From Musa acuminata AAA Group (taxonomy: Eukaryota > Streptophyta > Magnoliopsida > Zingiberales > Musaceae), in NCBI RefSeq assembly GCF_036884655.1, contig NC_088345.1:32486001-32550000 (forward strand): a DNA stretch of 64,000 nucleotides. The letters are read 5' to 3'. Below, in pieces: positions 11,830 to 22,894 of the stretch. Positions within the stretch are counted from its first letter, which is position 1. Every line of letters starts with the position of its first letter. The notes beneath the pieces are model-generated. The model was not told where the DNA came from. It ran no database searches and worked only from the letters and a program-made list of their open reading frames with translations. The translations under genes and the position numbers were made by a program.

Positions 11830-13716
11830 TTATGACTTACTCACAAATCTCATTCTAAAAATATTTTTTTAAATATTTTAGATTATAAAATATTAGTAAA
11901 TTGATCAATAATTATCATGGTGGTGCTTAGGTTCTTAATTAATACTGATTGTTTCTGGGCTATTTCTCTAACCATCGAATACTTTATATCGATATACTTG
12001 GAACCACTAGAGTACTTACCAATCTTAGAGAAGAAAACTACTGTGGTGTTATCACAAAATATCTTCAGTGGCTTGGCAATTGAGTTGACCATACCAAGTC
12101 TTGAGATAAAATTTTCTAACTATAAAATTTGATTTGTGGCCTAAAAGTATACTATAAATTTAATTTTCATTGTTGATGATGCAATAAACGATTACATTAT
12201 ACTTTTAAAAAAAATTATCTCTCTGTCTAACATGAATGTAAATCCTAAGGTGAACTTTCTACTATTGAGGCAATTTACAAAACCAATATCTGAATGGCCC
12301 ATCACTTCAAGCTGATCTGATCTCCTGTATGTGAGCATATAAACTTTCATCTCCGATAGATATCTCATTACTTTCTTTGTAACTTTCTAATATTTTATTC
12401 CTAGGTTGCTCTGATATCTACTCAACATTATAATTACAAAATTGATATATGGTCTTTTATAGGTTTGAGCATATAATAGATTTTTAACTACGCATGCATA
12501 AAAAAATATCCTTTATTTGATTCCTTTCTAAGTCATTTTTTGGACACTAGTTTTGATTGAATTTTTCACCTCTAGTAATTGGTGTATCATTGGCTAAACA
12601 AAGTTGCATATTAAATCTCTCTAAAATTTGATCAATATATCATTTTTGAGACAGTCCTTATAATCCTTAAGATCTATTTATGAATATCTCAATGCTAATA
12701 ACATAAGCTATCTCATTCATATTAATCATCTTAAAGTTCTTATTGAAAAATATCTTGGTTTCATGCAATAAACTAAGATCACTACTAATAAGTAAAATAT
12801 CATCCAAATATAAGACTAATATAATAAACTTATTCCCACTAACTTTTAGGTATATACATTGATCAATAGTATTTTCCTTAAATATGAAGGAAGTAATGAT
12901 GTCATGAAACTTTATATACCATTGTTTGGAAGCTTATTCAAGGCTATAAATAGATTTTTTATTTTACAAGCCTAACTTTCCTTTCTAGTTTTTGTAAAAC
13001 CTTCATGTTATTCTATATAGATTGTCTCGTATAGATCCTCATTCAGAAATGCTATTTTTACATCCATCTGATGCAACTCAAGATCATAATGAGCTACTAA
13101 TGTTATGATGATCCTCAACGAGTCCATTTTAGAAACTAGATAAAATGTCTCATTATAGTCAATGCTTTCTTTTTTAGAAAAACATTTGGCCACAAGTCTG
13201 GCTTTATATCATTCGATATTAACGGTTAAGTTATATTTTATCTTAAAGACCCATTTACAACTAACTCTTTTATAATTATTGGATAATTCAACAAATTCCC
13301 AAATATAACTCTGGTCCATTGTTTTGAACTCTTTTTCATGGCATCATACTATTTTTCAAAATCATTACTTTCCATGACCTATGAAAATAATAAGGGGTCT
13401 CTTTGCATCCTTACATCATAATTTGATTCTTGTAAATATACCACATAATAATCAGAAATAACATGTCTCCTTTCCCTTTGAGATCTTCTCAAACCTATTG
13501 GTTGTAGTTGTTTTATAAGGTCATTAGCGATGACATGAACATTATATGAGGGTTCATCAATATTATTTTGTTGTTCACCCTTATCAATTCCTTCAATGAT
13601 TTGAGGAACAACAATCTCCTGAATATGAGATGATAAACAAGAATGAACATGTATCTCCTCAATATCAAAATTAATCCTTCAAGATTTTTCACTCCTACTA
13701 ATTTTGCCATTTTCTA
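11830..13716 (-). pseudogene. pol: Decayed Ty1/copia pol fragment (element J)
   Basis: On the minus strand, pieces follow in pol order. 13710-13513 is the integrase-RT linker, with RRSQRERRHVISDYYVVY readable in another frame. 13193-13008 is the start of reverse transcriptase (AKCFSKKESIDYNETF..., QMDVKIAFLNEDL). 12092-11883 is the RNase H end (KIFCDNTTVVFF, SGSKYIDIKY, MIIIDQFTNIL). The intervening RT is full of stops and shifts. No LTRs were found for it. It is not of the Sirevirus type of element F (F has FQMDIKS/EEVYVEQPPG), so it is a separate copia lineage. Its 5' side is cut where B's truncated LTR begins (13717). Confidence 0.82.
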
Positions 13717-15033
13717 GAAATGTAAACCAGAGATTACGCCGTTTTTAAAGTGGTTTGGTCAAGTGACCTACATCCACTTGCGAGGCCCCTCTTCGATGAG
13801 GCTCCCACCTTCCACTAGCAAATCTCTTGAAAGGGAAGGGTAAATACCCCTCTTACAACTTTTACAAGCGGTTCACTCTCTTTCAGATTTTCAGCAAGAA
13901 AGAAGGAGGTGAACACTAGCAAATTGAAAACAAGAAAGGCAAAGACTCTTCTAAGACTTTTCTTTCAATCACTTGCTGCTCAAAAAGTTGTCTTCTCAGT
14001 TGAGACTTGAGGGGTATTTATAGGCCTCAAGAGGATTCAAATTTGGGCTCCAAAAATTTGAATTCTCTTATGTTCTCGATGCTGGCGGTGCCACCGCCCA
14101 GCTCTTGGGTGCTGGGCAGTGCCACCGTCCAGCCTAGGCGGTGCCACCGCCTAGGCCAAATCAGCTCACTGGTTGGGCTCCAAACTTGACCCAAACCAGT
14201 CTGAACTCGGGCCCAATTGGCCCCTACTTGGGTTATAGGATTAACACCTAATTCTAACCCTAATTAACATGCTAACTACGAATTTAAAGACATTTTCTAA
14301 GCTATTACAAAGTTCGTAAGTCAAGACTTCTTCCGGCGAGCTTCCGACGAACTTCCGGCGGTCTTCCGATAAACTCTCGGAAACCATTCTGCGGACTCCT
14401 GGCAAGCTCTTAGACTTCACGATTTGATCTTGGCGAGTTCCGATGAGCTTCTTTGGCAAGCTCCGATCTTTCTCGGCAAGCTCCGCGAACTTCCAACGAA
14501 CCTTCCGGCAAGCTCCCTACTCATTCTTGGCTAGTTCCAGCAGCATTCCCGACGAACCTTCGGACTTTCGTCGAACTCTCGAACTCGCAATGAATCCTTC
14601 GTGCTTGACTCCGACACTTTGTTTTGCTTTATGTCTTCGTCGTTATCGTAGTTAATCCTGCACACACAAGCAAAAACTCTACTCTGATCTAGACAATTAT
14701 TATAAAGCGAATTGACATTCTGTTGCCCGGCACGTCATTGGTTGGCGCTTCGTCCGATTCTTCAGCGTATCATCCTCTCTTGCGGCTTGTTGCCCAATCA
14801 GTGGTTGACCTCCGCAACGCCGATATCCTTGGCGCAATTCCGCTCTTGGTCCGATGCCCGACGTCCGAAGCCTTCTGCCATCCAATATCCTAACGTGATC
14901 TCCTCCGGCGCAACGTCAATTCGTCTTGCCTTAATTGTCTAATCCTGATCTAGTAGACCTACATCACTCAAAATACAGTTAATCATAAACATAATTATCA
15001 ATTGGTTTCATCATCAAAATACGAGATTCAACA
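13717..15033 (-). repeat. Truncated 3' LTR of element B
   Basis: Aligns with 19057-20418 but lacks the U5 end with TGTTAGGATC. Contains a short GGCGGTGCCACCGCC array (14083-14155) and a TATA box at 14015-14022. It ends GAGATTCAACA next to the polypurine tract. Confidence 0.87.
14015..14022 (-). promoter_or_regulatory. LTR TATA box (B, 3' LTR)
   Basis: Minus TATAAATA in GAGGCCTATAAATACCCC. Confidence 0.68.
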
Positions 15034-15034
15034 A

Positions 15035-15047
15035 TCTCCCCCTTTTT
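15035..15047 (-). other. Polypurine tract of B
   Basis: Minus AAAAAGGGGGAGA adjoining the 3' LTR. A second tract AAAGGGGGAGAAG lies at 15243-15255 (minus) and a weaker one near 16106-16118. Confidence 0.8.
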
Positions 15048-15255
15048 GATGATGACAACCAATTGATGACGGAGTTAAACTTGACTCCCGGAGTTTAAAC
15101 AAACTCCCCCTATCAATATGCCATATTGATAGAACCTTGAATTCAAACTGAATTCAAGTCATTGCAATATTCATCATGAATACTTGCAACACGTTATTAT
15201 GAACTCATGCATAGACTTATGCATATCATGTCATCAACATACTTCTCCCCCTTTG

Positions 15256-17896
15256 TCATCAACAAAAAGGAGAAGTACAACTATTCTTTGTGTTTGTAAT
15301 ATAAGTTTATCATTATGCAGTTTTGAAGTTAGAAAATTTAGCAAGTAATGCATCATGCTTAGGACATTCAAGCTATCAAGTTTTAGATATGCAAGTTTTA
15401 CAGCATACAAGATAGCACTTTTGGTAATGTTCAAGATAGCAAGTTCTACATCATGCAAGATAGCAATATTTGAGATGTTGAAGAAAGCAACTCTTGCTTT
15501 TTGAAATATGCAAATTTGTCAAGTTTTGCTAGATGTGCAAGTTAGCATTTTTGCCTCTTAAGATAAGCAAGATAGCACATTTGCTTCTTTTGAGATAGCA
15601 ACTTTTTGCTTCTCTTTAGACTACAAGCTAGCAATTTTTACAATATGTAAGTTTTACAATATACAAGCTAGCAAAAATTTCGAAAGCAAATGCAAGATAG
15701 CTTTCTTGTGTAAGCTCATAATTCTTGCTTCCTATTGCAATGTGCAAGTTGCAAGTTTTGATTCTTGAGATAGGCAAGATAGCACTTTTGTAATTTTTGT
15801 TTCTTAAGATAAGCAAGCTTGTGATGTTCAAAATAACAAGTTCTTTCTTCTAGAAGTGTCATTTTTGCTTTCTTTGCAAAGTGTAAGCTAGCAAAATGTT
15901 TGAAAAAGTGATCAAGTTTTGCAACATACAAGCTAGCAAAAATTCCAAACTAGCAAGAGATAATGTTTTACATGAGGCAAGCAAACAATTTGGCAAATGT
16001 TACATTTGCATCTTCTCTTTTGAGAAGTGCAATTTTTGCTTTCATCTTGAATTGTGCAAGCTAGTTAGTTTGCCTCTTTTCATGATGTCCACGCTAGAAA
16101 TTCTTGCTCCCCTTTGTCATTGTCAAAAAGAAGGGAAGACCCTTATATCAATTTTCATATTATGATAAAGGTAAGTATCATTCTTATTTGTGCATCATTA
16201 TATATTCAAATTAAAACATACACAATTTCAATAACCTTATTTTTCATGCACGGTACCAAAAAATAAATCAATCATCATTAATAAGCATATCATACATGAT
16301 ACTCAAACATTAAAATTTTTAAGCATTTATCAACATGTTGATCATGATACCAAACATTCATCATTTAAAGCATTCATGATACACATCATATGCAATAAAT
16401 ACATCATGTACATCATTATCATAAGTATTGCATACATCATTTTAACTTTATGAATATTTCATCATTGCATACATTATACCAAAACATTTCAAGCCATGCA
16501 AGCCATAAATACAAAGAAATCATGTGATGAAGGATAAAATCATTTGAATACCAAAAGACATGATTCATATAGTAAATATCTTCTTTAAATAAAATATCAA
16601 GAAAAATCATAGGAGTACAAAGAAGAGATCTTGTTTTAAAAGAAAAATCATGTAATAACTCCAAGAACTCATAAGGAAAAATCATGATTCATTTAGAAAA
16701 TCTCCTCTCAAGAGAATATCAAGTAAAATCGTAGAAGATCGATTAATGAGATATTTTGATTTATAATAAAATCTCATATATCGAATGTCGAGAAATCAAA
16801 ATGATGATTTATATAAAAAATATCACAAGTTATATTCAAGAGAAAAATCATCATTCATTTTCAACTTATTCAATTTGTCACATCAATATTTCTTAGATAT
16901 GCATGATACCAAAACATGGTTTTAAATCTTTAACATATAACATGCATAAATTGAAAGGAGAAGGGAAGAATTCAAACGTATAAAGATTTCAACCATCTCA
17001 TAAACAAATGTAAGACCAAGTCATGAATCCAAAATTTCATGAATCAAAATGATCAACAAAGGTAATCTCATGTTATTCCAAGAAATCAATATCATGATTT
17101 TGATAAAACTCATTTCAAATTTAAATCATCAAAATCATCAAAATATCAACATTACTTTCAAGAGATTCAAAATGGTATACATAGATTTATCATAATAAAC
17201 ATTAAGATCAATAGGATAGAGAAAAATAAATTTTCAAGGAAAAAATATTTTCCTCTTTTTAGTTGTTTCAATTCATATGATTTTATTTCACTTATACCAA
17301 ATAAAAACATGTATAATGTTTAAAACCGAAAGTGTAAGATTTATTACAACAAAGATTAATAAGGCATTTTCATTATGGTAAAAATCAATAATCCATAAAT
17401 CACAAGATTCATATGCATAATTTCAAAATTTATTAAGCATGATCATTATGCATGACACTAAAACATGGTTTCAAAATGTTTAATATTTTCATTACATCAT
17501 TATGCAATGGTTTCATTGAACATAATTTTGAATAATTCTTATAGATAACTAAAACTTCTTTAGTTTTAATTTATGTGATTGACTTTATATTAGCATGCTC
17601 AAGTTTTGTTCTTATGTCAAAAACATACATCATGTTTGAAAACCAAAAACAATGTTTAAAAAAAAATCATCAAGCCTTCCATATAAAAACCATGCATCAT
17701 CATTGAAGGTTAATATGGAAATAATCAAAATACACATTCTTGCTTCTCAAGCACATATATATGATTATTTAAATCTAACATTTTATTCTATTAACATAAA
17801 ACATACAATTTTCAAGAAAAATAATTATTCAAAAGAAAAGAGAAAATGCATCATGGAAAACATCAAGTAATTTCAAAATAATTCAAGAGAGTTGAG
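15256..17896 (-). other. 3' non-coding region of element B with GCAAGCTAGC-type repeats
   Basis: No credible ORF. From about 15470 to 16105 the words GCAAG, GCTAGCAA and GATAGCA recur every 20-40 bp, often beside TTGCTTCTTTTGAGA-like words. Beyond 16150 the sequence is AT-rich with many CATCATnnTGCAT words. The same layout occurs in C, G and H. Confidence 0.7.
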
Positions 17897-18805
17897 TTAC
17901 TTACCTTGTAGTCGAAGCCCGTCGAAGCCCGTCAAAGCCCAATTCGCCGTTTCACCTTTGGAAGTTCTTGATTCATCCTTGGTTGCCTTCCTCTTCTTTG
18001 GCCGCTTCCTCCATTCAAGTTCATTTTTTATTTTAGATTTTTGTTTAATAAACTTATTAAGATTTAGTGTTCGAAATTCAAGTTCATCATTGTCCTCATC
18101 ACTTGAGTCATTGCTCAAGTGGTATCCATTTGTCCGGAGTTCCAAATCCTTCCTGTTCTTTGGAAGGTGATTTTGTTTATCATGTGCATTGTGCACCATT
18201 TCATATGTCATCAACAAACCAATTAGTTCTTCAAGTGGAAAAATATTTAAATCTTTTGTTTCTTGTATTGCGGTTATTTTAGAATCCCACCTTTTTGGAA
18301 GGGATTTTAAGATCTTGCTTATGAGATCAAAATTCGAAAAAGATTTACCAAGAACTCTTAGATTATTGACGACATCCGTGAAACGGGTGTACATGTCGCC
18401 TATAGTCTTGCTTGGTTGCATTTGAAAAAGCTCAAAATCATGCAATAAAATGTTAACTTTCGAGTCTTTGACTCTACTAGTTCCCTCGTGCGTGATTTCA
18501 AGTGTTCGCCAAATATCGAAAGCCGTTTCGCACGTAGAAATCCGATTGAACTCATTTTTGTCCAAAGCGCAAAATAAGGCATTCATAGCCTTTACGTTTA
18601 AAGAAAAATATTTCTTCTCCAAATCCAACCATTCGTTCATCGGTTTAGAGGGAAGTTGAAAACTGTTTTCAATGATATTCCATAAATCTAAATTCATAGA
18701 AATCAAGAAAACTCTCATTCGAGTTTTCCAATAAGTGTAGTCCAATCCGTTAAACAACGGTGGACGAAAAACCGATAAGCCCTCTTGAAAGCTATGAAGA
18801 GTCAT
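17897..18805 (-). CDS. gag: Short Gag of element B (no zinc knuckle)
   Basis: 302-residue open frame starting MTLHSFQEGLSVFRPPLFNG just inside the primer site. It matches the first ~240 residues of the long Gag in D (YTYWKTRMRVFLISM, MNALFCALDKNEFNRISTC, EGTSRVKDSK, EELIGLLMTYEM). It then departs: after the acidic SSDEDNDELE segment and a basic stretch (KRPKKRKATK) it goes straight to SKGETANWALTGFD and stops. The CYECKKPGHYKSDC knuckle, the helical middle part and the second CCHC box are absent. Gag builds the particle; without a knuckle RNA binding would rest on the basic stretch. Open throughout, so possibly expressible; the last residues (GLRLQGK) differ from the FEIT ending of C, G and H. 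Confidence 0.85.
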   Translation of the reverse strand: MTLHSFQEGLSVFRPPLFNGLDYTYWKTRMRVFLISMNLDLWNIIENSFQLPSKPMNEWLDLEKKYFSLNVKAMNALFCALDKNEFNRISTCETAFDIWRTLEITHEGTSRVKDSKVNILLHDFELFQMQPSKTIGDMYTRFTDVVNNLRVLGKSFSNFDLISKILKSLPKRWDSKITAIQETKDLNIFPLEELIGLLMTYEMVHNAHDKQNHLPKNRKDLELRTNGYHLSNDSSDEDNDELEFRTLNLNKFIKQKSKIKNELEWRKRPKKRKATKDESRTSKGETANWALTGFDGLRLQGK

Positions 18806-18841
18806 TTCTCTCGGGTGTAAATCCGAAATGAGAAATACCGG

Positions 18842-18853
18842 GCTCTGATACTA
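18842..18853 (-). other. Primer binding site of B (one mismatch)
   Basis: Minus TAGTATCAGAGC, with G to A at the second base of the usual TGGTATCAGAGC, two bases from the 5' LTR. Confidence 0.78.
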
Positions 18854-18855
18854 AT

Positions 18856-20418
18856 TGTTAGGATCAGAGCGGCACTAAGAGGGGGGGGGGTGAATTAGCG
18901 CAGCGGCTTAAAACGTTGGTTTCGATAAATCTTTCCTACGATAAAAATTGGAATCAGAAGTGCTTAACTTGAAAGTGTATTCGCAAAGTTGTGCAGTAAA
19001 TGTAATGAGGAAATAAAGCAAGTAAGAGGGTTTGCAGTAATGTAAATAGCAGTAATGAAATGCAAACCAGAGATTATGTCGTTTTTAAAGTGGTTCGGTC
19101 AAGTGACCTACATCCACTTGCGAGGCCCGTCTTCGATGAGGCTCCCACCTTCCACTAGCAAATCTCTTGAAAGGGAAGGGTAAATACCCCTCTTACAACT
19201 TTTACAAGCGGTTCACTCTCTTACAGATTTTCAGCAAGAAAGAAGGAGGTGAACACTAGCAAATTGAAAACAAGAAAGGCAAAGACTCTTCTAAGACTTT
19301 TCTCTCAATCACTTGCAGCTCAAAAAGTTGTCTTCTCAGCTGAGACTTGAGGGGTATTTATAGGCCTCAAGATGATTCAAATTTGGGCTCCAAAATTTTG
19401 AATTCTCTTATGTTCCCGATGCTGGCGGTGCCACCGCTAAGCGCTCGGGTGCTGGGCGGTGCAACCGCCCAGCCCAGAAGGTGTCACCGCCCAACCAAAG
19501 CGGTGCCACCGCCTAGGCCAAATCAGCTCACTGGTTGGGCTCCAAACTTGGCCCAAACCAGTCCGAACTCGGGCCCAATTGGCCCCTACTTGGGTTATAG
19601 GATTAACACCTAATTCTAACCCTAATTAACGTGCTAACTATGAATTTCAAGATATTTTCTAAGCTATTACAAAGTTCGTAAGTCAAGACTTCTTCCGGCG
19701 AGCTTCCGGCGAACTTCCGGCGGTCTTCCGATAAACTCTCGGAAACCATTCTGCGGACTCCCGGCAAGCTCCTAGACTTCACGATTTGATCTTGGCGAGT
19801 TCCGATGAGCTTCTTCGGCAAGCTCTGATCTTTCTCGGCGAGCTCCGCGAACTTCCAACGAACATTCTGGCGAGCTTCCGAAAAACCCTTCGGCAAGCTC
19901 CCTACTTATTCTTGGCTAGTTCCGGCAGCATTCCCGACGAACCTTCGGACTTCCGTCGAACTCTCGAACTCACAAAAAATCCTTCGTGCTTGACTCCAAC
20001 ACTTTGTTTTGCTTTATGTCTTCGTCGTTATCGTAGTTAATCCTGCACACACAAGCAAAAACTCTACTCCGATATAGATAATTATTATAAAGCGAATTGA
20101 CATTCTGTTGCCCGGCACGTCATTGGTTGGCACTTCGTCCGATTCTTCGGCGCATCGTCCTCTCTTGCGGCTTGTTGCCCAATCAGCGGTTGACCTCCGC
20201 AACGCCGATATCCTTGGCGCAATTCCGCTCTTGGCCCGATGCCCGACGTCCGAAGCCTTCTGCCATCCAATGTCCTAACGTGATCTCCTCCGGCACAACG
20301 TCAATTCGTCCTGCCTTAATTGTCTAATCCTGATCGAGTAGACCTACATCACTCAAAATACAGTTAAACATAAACATAATTATCAATTGGTTTCATCATC
20401 AAAATACGAGATTCAACA
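18856..20418 (-). repeat. 5' LTR of element B
   Basis: 1563 bp, TGTTAGGATCAGAGCGGC... to ...GAGATTCAACA. Contains array GGCGGTGCCACCGC (19423-19515), TATA at 19355-19362, and the ~300-bp module (about 20100-20330) that A, D and F LTRs lack. Confidence 0.88.
19355..19362 (-). promoter_or_regulatory. LTR TATA box (B, 5' LTR)
   Basis: Minus TATAAATA in GAGGCCTATAAATACCCC. Confidence 0.7.
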
Positions 20419-21230
20419 GAAACCAATTGATAAGTGTTTATGATTTGATCTATGTTTTGAGTGATGCAAGATGCTTCGATTAGGGAGAGACAATTAAAAT
20501 AGGAAGAATCATGTTGGGCTGGAGGAAAACATGTCAGAAGATTAGATGTCGCACCGAAAGATTGGTCGACATATCGGTAGAAGGCTTCGGTCCATGGATT
20601 CGGGCATCGGGCCAAAAAGAGCGGATATTACGCCACGGATATCAGAGTTGCGGAGGTCAATTGGCGATTGGGCAATAGGCCGCAAGAGAGGACGATGCGC
20701 CGAAGATTCGGACGAAGCATCGATGGACCAATGATATGTCGGATAACATGATTCATGCTTAGTAATAATTGTCTAGATCAAAGTGTGTTTTATGTGTGCA
20801 AGATTAACTACGATAGCAAGGCATAAAGCAAAATGAAGTCTCAGAGTCAAGAACATGATTTCGTTGGGAGTTCGAGAGTTCGTCGGAAGTTCGGACGTTC
20901 ATCAAAAATTCTGCCAGAATTGACCGAGAAGTCCTAGAGCTTGCCAAAGTAGCTCATCAAAACTCACCAAGAAAATCGTCATGATGTCCAAGAGCTTGCC
21001 GGGAGTCCACCGAAACATTACCAAGAGATCGTCGGAAGTTCGCCGGAAGCTCACCGGAAGAAACTATACTTATTTAGCTTAGTGTATGCCTTAAATTTCG
21101 TAGTTAGCACATAATTAGAGTGTGATTTGGAGGGTAATCCCATCAACTCTGTTAGGGGCCAACTGGGCCTGAAGTTAGGTTGGTTTGGGCCAGATTCAAG
21201 GCCCAACCAGGATACTGAAAGCCCAATTAG

Positions 21231-21416
21231 CGGTGGCACCGGTTGGGAGACAGCATCCCAGAATTTCTGGATGGTGGTACTGCCCAGATTAGGTAGTGGT
21301 ACCACCGATAATGAATGCTACCAACGGTGGTACCGCCCCTATCAGGCAATGGTACCACCCAATGGCAAATCCAACAATGGTAGTACTGCCCAAGAACGAT
21401 GGTGGTACCGCTAGTA
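21231..21416. repeat. LTR minisatellite, GGTGGTACCGCC type (G, 5' LTR)
   Basis: Eight or so degenerate copies of GG(C/T)GGTACCGCC with a central GGTACC palindrome, separated by 15-25 bp. Confidence 0.75.
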
Positions 21417-21473
21417 CCCAGGAAACCTGGGATGAGACCTTTTTAAGCTTCAAGTTTGAATCAACTTGAAGCC

Positions 21474-21481
21474 TATAAATA
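21474..21481 (+). promoter_or_regulatory. LTR TATA box (G, 5' LTR)
   Basis: TATAAATA in GAAGCCTATAAATATC, about 60 bp after the array. Confidence 0.68.
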
Positions 21482-21868
21482 TCACTCTCATCGCTAGTTA
21501 ACTAATACAAGCACAAAGAGTTTAAAAGTGAGAAAACGCTATAGAAATCCCTTGAGAAATCCCCTCCTCTAGCTTAAACTTAGAATTTTGTTTAGAGAGG
21601 AGTGTGTGCTTGTAAAGGTTATCTCCTAAACCTGTGAAAAGGAGAAGAGGGTGTAATAAGGAGGTTGATCTTCACCTATTAAAGAAAGATCGATAGTGGA
21701 TGCCGGTGGCCTCGACAGAAGAGGAATCGGTAGAGTGGATGTAGGTCATGATGACCGAACCACTATAAAAATCTAGTTTGCCTTTTCTTTTGTGCAATTT
21801 ATCTAATTGCAAACCTCCTTACTTGCTTACTGCTTTCAATATCTTTACGAATACACTTTCAAGTTAAT

Positions 21869-22657
21869 TATTGAATCTCGGATTTTGATGATAAAGTTAA
21901 TTGTCATTTGTTTATCTAATCTATATGCTGAGAAAAGTGTGTAGGATTAACTACGATGGCAATAAGACATGCAGTAGGTGTTATGCTAGAGTCAAGATCA
22001 AGATCATATTGGGAGTCCGAGAGTTCGTCGGAAGTCCGAACATTCGTCGGAAGTTCTACGAGAACCAGCCAAGAAGTCCAGGAGCTTGCCGGGAGTCTGC
22101 CGAAGCATCGCTGAGGGTTCATCGGATGTTCACCGGAAACTCGCCGGAAGAAATGATTGACGCACCGAAACACGAATTGCAGTAATAATGTCTTAATTGT
22201 TGTAGTTAAAGTGTCGATTAAGTTAGGATTGGGAGATGATCCCACTAACTTAATCAGGGACCAACTAGGCCCTTAACAAACCCAAATTAGGCCGAATGGA
22301 ATAGCCCATTCGGTCCATAAAATCCTGGCTGGCGGTGGCATCGCTAGGGCCGGTGGTGGCATCGCATGGGAGACTTGATCTCCCAGGATTTCTGGGTGGT
22401 AGTATCACCCCTGTCAGGAGGTGGTACCGCCGGTAGTTATTGCTGCCAACGGTGGTACTACCCCTGTCAAGCGATGGTACCGCCTGAGCTCAGTCTTCGA
22501 GCGCTGTCAAGCTATACTACCGCCCAGACTAAGCGGTACTACTGCCCAGTGCCCGATGACAGGTGGTAGTACCACCCAGTAATGGTGGTGGTACCGCCAG
22601 GACCCCAGAAATCCGGGAATGAACACTTTTAGGCTTTATTTTTGAACTCATTAGGGG
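21869..22657 (+). repeat. 5' LTR fragment of F
   Basis: Starts TATTGAATCTCG (TG changed to TA). It matches 34862-35692 and stops at CATTAGGGGT, just before where the TATA box would be. Array at 22328-22610. Confidence 0.85.
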
Positions 22658-22889
22658 TAAACATAATATACTATGTTATGAATAGAGTTCTAGTAAGACC
22701 CTTACTCACCAAAACTCCTTACGAGTTGTGGAACAACAAAAAACCCAATGTTTCATATTTTAAATTTTTTAGTGTAAGTGTTTTATCTTGAAAGAAAAAG
22801 ATGCCTTAGGAAAATTTGATGTTAAATCCGATAAAGAAATTTTTCTTGGCTATTCTTCGATTTCTAAAGCATTTCGTATCTTTAATAAA
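22658..22889 (+). pseudogene. pol: Integrase C-terminal part of F pol
   Basis: Reads VMNRVLVRPLLTKTPYELWN, then after a frameshift ALGKFDVKSDKEIFLGY and SKAFRIFNKR. These are typical copia integrase C-terminal segments (the NR..I/VRP...KTPYE motif and GKFD..SD..IFLGY). It is broken by stops near 22790 and by element C, which is inserted in the FNKR codons. The frame resumes at 29276. Confidence 0.85.
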
Positions 22890-22894
22890 AGAAT

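Larger units (their letters stand above)
13717..20418 (-). mobile_element. Element B: gag-only LTR element
   Basis: Minus-strand element with LTRs 13717-15033 (truncated) and 18856-20418 (full) and a 3.8-kb interior holding a single gag frame and no pol. The outer 201 bp of the 3' LTR are missing, and copia J abuts the break. On the right it sits in the beginning of element G's 5' LTR: 20419 continues GAAACCAATTGATAAGTG as in G's 3' LTR at 39914. The left target duplication has therefore been lost. Structure fits what the literature calls TR-GAG elements (terminal repeats plus gag only). Confidence 0.87.
20419..21868 (+). repeat. 5' LTR of G, left part
   Basis: Begins ACCAATTGATAAGTGTTTATG-like sequence as in 39914 onward. 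Array GGTGGTACCGCC at 21231-21416, TATA at 21474-21481. It breaks at CAAG-TTAAT where F is inserted. Confidence 0.85.
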
